A model generated the notes under the pieces. It worked only from the letters and a program-made list of their open reading frames with translations, was not told the DNA's origin and ran no database searches. A stretch of 26,327 bases of DNA from Ch67 sp964491665. GTDB taxonomy: Bacteria > Pseudomonadota > Gammaproteobacteria > Pseudomonadales > Ketobacteraceae. Below, in pieces: positions 23,439 through 26,327 of this stretch. The first letter of the stretch is position 1, and the number at the start of each line of letters is the position of its first letter. The stretch spans positions 1 through 26,327 of the forward strand of contig CAZBII010000047.1 of the NCBI GenBank assembly GCA_964491665.1. Direction: 5' to 3'. The position numbers and the translations under genes are program-made.

Positions 23439-24668
23439 GTGCGCGAAATCCTGCTGATCAATGTGTCCGGCCCTGACAAGCCGGGGGTCACCTCCACCGT
23501 GACCGAGCTGCTGTCCCGCTACAACGTCAATGTGCTGGATATCGGCCAGGCCGTGATCCACGACACCCTCTCCCTGGGGATGGTGGTGGAAATCCCGCAG
23601 CAGGCCGAGTCCTCCCCCATCCTGAAAGACGTGCTGTTTGCCTGCCACGGCCTGGACATGGCGGTGCGCTTCATTCCCATCGACGAAGCCGAATACGAAG
23701 ACTGGGTAACCGGCCAGGGCAAGGACCGTTACATCGTGACCCTGCTGGCGCGCAAGATCACCGCGCTGCAGATTGCCGCCGTCACCCGCATCATTGCCGA
23801 GCACGGCCTCAATATCGACAACATCAACCGGCTGTCCGGCCGCATTTCCCTCACCGGCGACGAGCAGGACCAGAAAGCCTGCGTGGAATTGTCGGTGCGC
23901 GGGGCGCCCAAGGATCTGGCGCGGATGCGCGGGCAGTTCCTCGGCGTGGCGGGGGATCTGGGAGTGGACATCGCCTTCCAGGCCGACAACGCCTACCGCC
24001 GCAACCGCCGTCTGGTGTGCTTCGACATGGATTCCACCCTGATCGAGGCGGAAGTGATCGACGAACTGGCCAAGGCCGCCGGCGTCGGCGAGCAGGTGGC
24101 GGCGATCACCGAGCAGGCCATGCGCGGCGAGCTGGATTTCACCCAGAGCTTCAAGCGCCGGGTGGGTTTCCTCAAGGGGCTGGATGAATCCGTGCTGGAG
24201 GGCATTGCCCACAGCCTGCCGGTCACCGAGGGCGCCGAGCATCTGATCCGTGCGCTGAAGGCGCTGGGCTACAAGACGGCGATCCTGTCCGGCGGCTTCA
24301 ACTATTTCGGCCGCTACCTGCAGCAGAAGCTGGGTATCGATTACGTGTTCGCCAACGAACTGGCCATCGAGAATGGCAAGGTGACCGGCGAAGTGGTGGG
24401 GCAGGTGGTGGACGGCAAGCGCAAGGCGGAACTGCTCAAGCAGCTGGCGGAACAGGAAGGCCTGAACCTGCAGCAGGTGATCGCGGTGGGCGACGGCGCC
24501 AATGACCTGCCGATGCTGAGTCTGGCGGGGCTGGGCATTGCCTTCCGCGCCAAGCCGCTGGTGAAACAGAACGCCGAGCATTCCATTTCCACCCTGGGTC
24601 TGGACGGCATCCTCTACCTGCTGGGCGTGCGCGACCGCGACAGTGAAGAGTTGCTGATGCGGGAGTAA
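23439..24668 (+). CDS. serB: Phosphoserine phosphatase SerB with tandem ACT domains
   Basis: Catalyses the last step of serine synthesis, O-phosphoserine to serine, in the cytoplasm. 409 residues: an ACT-like domain at ~1-85 (INVSGPDKPGVTSTVTELL), a second at ~98-183 (RYIVTLLARKITALQIAAVTRII), and the HAD phosphatase from ~190 with the nucleophile motif DMDST (Asp196, Asp198), motif II SGGF (284-287), the lysine region VVDGKRKAE (~323-331) and motif III GDGANDLPM (351-359). The two-ACT form is that of Pseudomonas and mycobacterial enzymes, longer than E. coli SerB (322 residues). The start is GTG 23439 with AAGGAA 6 nt upstream. It stands alone and converges with kup. Confidence 0.97.
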   Translation: MREILLINVSGPDKPGVTSTVTELLSRYNVNVLDIGQAVIHDTLSLGMVVEIPQQAESSPILKDVLFACHGLDMAVRFIPIDEAEYEDWVTGQGKDRYIVTLLARKITALQIAAVTRIIAEHGLNIDNINRLSGRISLTGDEQDQKACVELSVRGAPKDLARMRGQFLGVAGDLGVDIAFQADNAYRRNRRLVCFDMDSTLIEAEVIDELAKAAGVGEQVAAITEQAMRGELDFTQSFKRRVGFLKGLDESVLEGIAHSLPVTEGAEHLIRALKALGYKTAILSGGFNYFGRYLQQKLGIDYVFANELAIENGKVTGEVVGQVVDGKRKAELLKQLAEQEGLNLQQVIAVGDGANDLPMLSLAGLGIAFRAKPLVKQNAEHSISTLGLDGILYLLGVRDRDSEELLMRE

Positions 24669-24685
24669 CGTTTCCTGCCCGACCC

Positions 24686-24710
24686 GGCGCGATCCATTGC
24701 CGGATGCGCC
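24686..24710. terminator. Hairpin between convergent serB and kup
   Basis: GGCGC-(G)-ATCC, loop ATTGCC, GGAT-GCGCC: a 9-bp stem with a single bulged G. There is no U-tract on either side. Placed 18 nt after serB and 20 nt after kup in their reading directions, it may serve both transcripts. Confidence 0.4.
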
Positions 24711-24729
24711 AGGCCGGACCCGCCGGGCC

Positions 24730-26327
24730 TCAGATCTCGATCTGGGTGCCCAGCTCCACCACCCGGTTGGTGGGGATGTTGAAGAAGTCGGTGGCGTTCA
24801 TGGTGTTGCGGGTCATCAGCGCGAAGATGCGGTCCAGCACCGGCGGCATGGCCGGCTGCGCGCTGGGAATCAGCCGTTCCCGACTGAGGAAAAACGACGT
24901 ATCCATCATCTCGAACTGTAACCCGAACGCGGCGCAATCCTTCAGCAGCTGCGGCACGTCGGGGCTCTCCTTGAAGCCGTAATAGGCGCGAATCACGTAA
25001 AACCCCGGCTGGATTTCCTCGACCTTCATCCGGTCACGCTTGTTCACCACGGGAATTTCCTGCGTGCTGACATTCAGCAGCACGATGCGCTCGTGCATGA
25101 CCTTGTTGTGTTTCAGGTTGTGCAGCAGGGCGTGGGGTACGCGGTCGGGGGTGCTGGTCATGAAGATGGCGGTGCCGGGCACTTTCAGCGGCGGCTGCAG
25201 CATCAGGCTGGCGGTGAACGGTGCCAGCGGCATGGTTTCTTCCTGCAGCTTGTTGAACAGGGTCTTGCGGCCGCGCCGCCAGGTCAGCATCAGGGTGAGC
25301 ATGATCAGGCCCACCGTGATGGGGAACCAGCCGCCGTCCAGCAGCTTCAGCATGTTCGAGCCGAGGAAGGCAAAATCCAGGGTGAAGAAGCACAGGCCCA
25401 TGCCCAGCACCAGCACGGGATTCCAGCCCCACAGCCGGTTGGCCACGAAGCAGGCCAGCAGGGTGTCCACCATCATGGCGGCAGTCACCGCGATGCCATA
25501 GGCGGCAGCCAGGTTGGAGGAGGTCTGGAAGCCCAGCACCAGCAGGATGATGGCGGCCAGCAGGAACCAGTTCATCTGCGGAATGTAGATCTGGCCGATT
25601 TCCTTGGTGGAGGTGTGCTTGATGTCGGTGCGGGGCCAGAAGCCCAGCTGCACCGCCTGCCGCGTCACCGAGAACACGCCGGAAATCACCGCCTGCGAGG
25701 CGATCACGGTGGCGCAGGTGGCCAGCGCCAGCAGCGGCCACTGGAACCAGTCCGGCGCCAGATGATAGAAGGGGTTGTCGATGGCGCCCGGTTCATACAG
25801 CAGCAGGGCGCCCTGGCCGAAATAGTTGAGGGTCAGCGCCGGCAGTACCAGTCCCAGCCAGGCCAGCCGGATCGGCCGGCGGCCAAAGTGGCCCATGTCG
25901 GCATACAGTGCCTCGCCACCGGTCACCGCCAGCACCACCGCGCCGAATACCAGAAACGACGCCAGACCATTATTCAGGAAGAAACCGATGGCGTGACCCG
26001 GATTCAACGCGGTGAGCACGTCCGGATGCTGCAGGATGCTGTGCACACCCAGCACGCCCAGGGTGCCGAACCACAGCATCATGACCGGGCCGAACAGCGC
26101 GCCCACCTTGCCGGTGCCGCTCTTCTGCACCGAGAACAGTATTACCAGCACCGTGATGGTGATGGGAATGACGTACTGGTCCAGTCCCGGCGCCACCACT
26201 TTCAGACCTTCCACCGCTGACAGAACCGAAATGGCCGGGGTAATCACGCCGTCGCCATAAAACAGCGCTGCGCCGAAAATGCCAGCGGTAATCAGAAAGG
26301 TGCGCAGGAAGCCGCGTGTGATGTTGG
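24730..26327 (-). CDS. kup: Kup-family low-affinity potassium transporter (partial, 5' end outside window)
   Basis: An inner-membrane K+ uptake protein (KUP/HAK family, probably proton-coupled). The frame is open to the window edge; 532 codons are present of ~630, so about the first 95 residues are missing. The most upstream text reads ITRGFLRTFLITAGIFGAALFYGDGVITPAISVLSAVEG, including the family signature GDGVITPAISVLSAVEG. Further landmarks: VTGGEALYADMGHFGRRPIRLAW, PALTLNYFGQGALLL, ASQAVISGVFSVTRQAVQLGFWPR, GQIYIPQMNWFLL and the cytoplasmic end TAIFMTSTPDRVPHALLHNLKHNKVMHERIVLLNV, FYVIRAYYGFKESPDVP, TSFFLSRE. The C-terminus FNIPTNRVVELGTQIEI is the usual Kup end. The GTG at 26245-26247 is the Val of GDGV, not a start. 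Confidence 0.97.
   Translation of the reverse strand, partial: NITRGFLRTFLITAGIFGAALFYGDGVITPAISVLSAVEGLKVVAPGLDQYVIPITITVLVILFSVQKSGTGKVGALFGPVMMLWFGTLGVLGVHSILQHPDVLTALNPGHAIGFFLNNGLASFLVFGAVVLAVTGGEALYADMGHFGRRPIRLAWLGLVLPALTLNYFGQGALLLYEPGAIDNPFYHLAPDWFQWPLLALATCATVIASQAVISGVFSVTRQAVQLGFWPRTDIKHTSTKEIGQIYIPQMNWFLLAAIILLVLGFQTSSNLAAAYGIAVTAAMMVDTLLACFVANRLWGWNPVLVLGMGLCFFTLDFAFLGSNMLKLLDGGWFPITVGLIMLTLMLTWRRGRKTLFNKLQEETMPLAPFTASLMLQPPLKVPGTAIFMTSTPDRVPHALLHNLKHNKVMHERIVLLNVSTQEIPVVNKRDRMKVEEIQPGFYVIRAYYGFKESPDVPQLLKDCAAFGLQFEMMDTSFFLSRERLIPSAQPAMPPVLDRIFALMTRNTMNATDFFNIPTNRVVELGTQIEI

Noticed and set aside
26245..26247. GTG as the start codon of kup
   Set aside because: It is the Val of the family signature GDGVITPAISVLSAVEG; the frame continues upstream with Kup-like sequence to the window edge.
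1..26327. Mobile element, CRISPR array, tRNA or rRNA
   Set aside because: No transposase or integrase gene, no regularly spaced repeats, and no cloverleaf or rRNA-like sequence noticed on either strand; the genes are chromosomal in type with even composition.

Overview
The window is GC-rich (by eye about 60%) chromosomal DNA of a gammaproteobacterium. The gene complement (suf genes, FabA-type dehydratase, ParC, a PA4642-family protein, two-ACT-domain SerB, Kup) fits the Pseudomonadales/Oceanospirillales side, for example an Alcanivorax-like marine bacterium. That placement is inference from protein style; no rRNA or other marker gene is present. I see no tRNA, rRNA, CRISPR, insertion sequence, phage gene or attachment site.

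Layout. Positions 1-1652 hold the start of sufB (leftward, cut by the window edge) and a divergent Rrf2/IscR-type Fe-S regulator with a near-canonical IscR type 1 box between them. Next come a LoiP-like M48 lipoprotein protease, an alpha/beta hydrolase and a leftward 43-residue membrane protein. From 4255 to 13502 six of the seven genes carry recognisable signalling or sensing domains and all point rightward: a periplasmic YfiR-family protein, a CHASE8-like/HAMP histidine kinase, an Rcp1-like single-domain response regulator, a REC-GGDEF-EAL protein, an outer-membrane-type protein of unknown function, a lipoprotein of the NitT/TauT-like solute-binding class, and a membrane PAS-PAS-GGDEF-EAL protein. 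Start/stop overlaps (4804-4806, 10653-10656) and short gaps tie these into two or three transcription units.

The second half is mostly housekeeping: a FabA-type dehydratase (leftward), a DUF4126 membrane protein (leftward, good terminator), a Na/Pi-cotransporter-family protein, an unknown tail-anchored protein, a neutral-ceramidase-family protein, a small outer-membrane beta-barrel, parC, a PA4642-family protein (leftward), serB and the 3' portion of kup (leftward, cut by the window edge).

The most interesting part is 4255-13502. In the known YfiBNR system, periplasmic YfiR controls YfiN, whose CHASE8-HAMP module ends in GGDEF. Here the YfiR gene is fused by a 1-base overlap to a similar sensor module that ends in a histidine kinase, followed by a receiver protein and a receiver-GGDEF-EAL protein. 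A second module joins a solute-binding lipoprotein by an ATGA overlap to a membrane GGDEF-EAL protein, with no ABC permease or ATPase nearby, which recalls the NspS-MbaA arrangement of Vibrio. I infer that the block links two periplasmic inputs to c-di-GMP turnover. All statements rest on reading the sequence; no database search was run.
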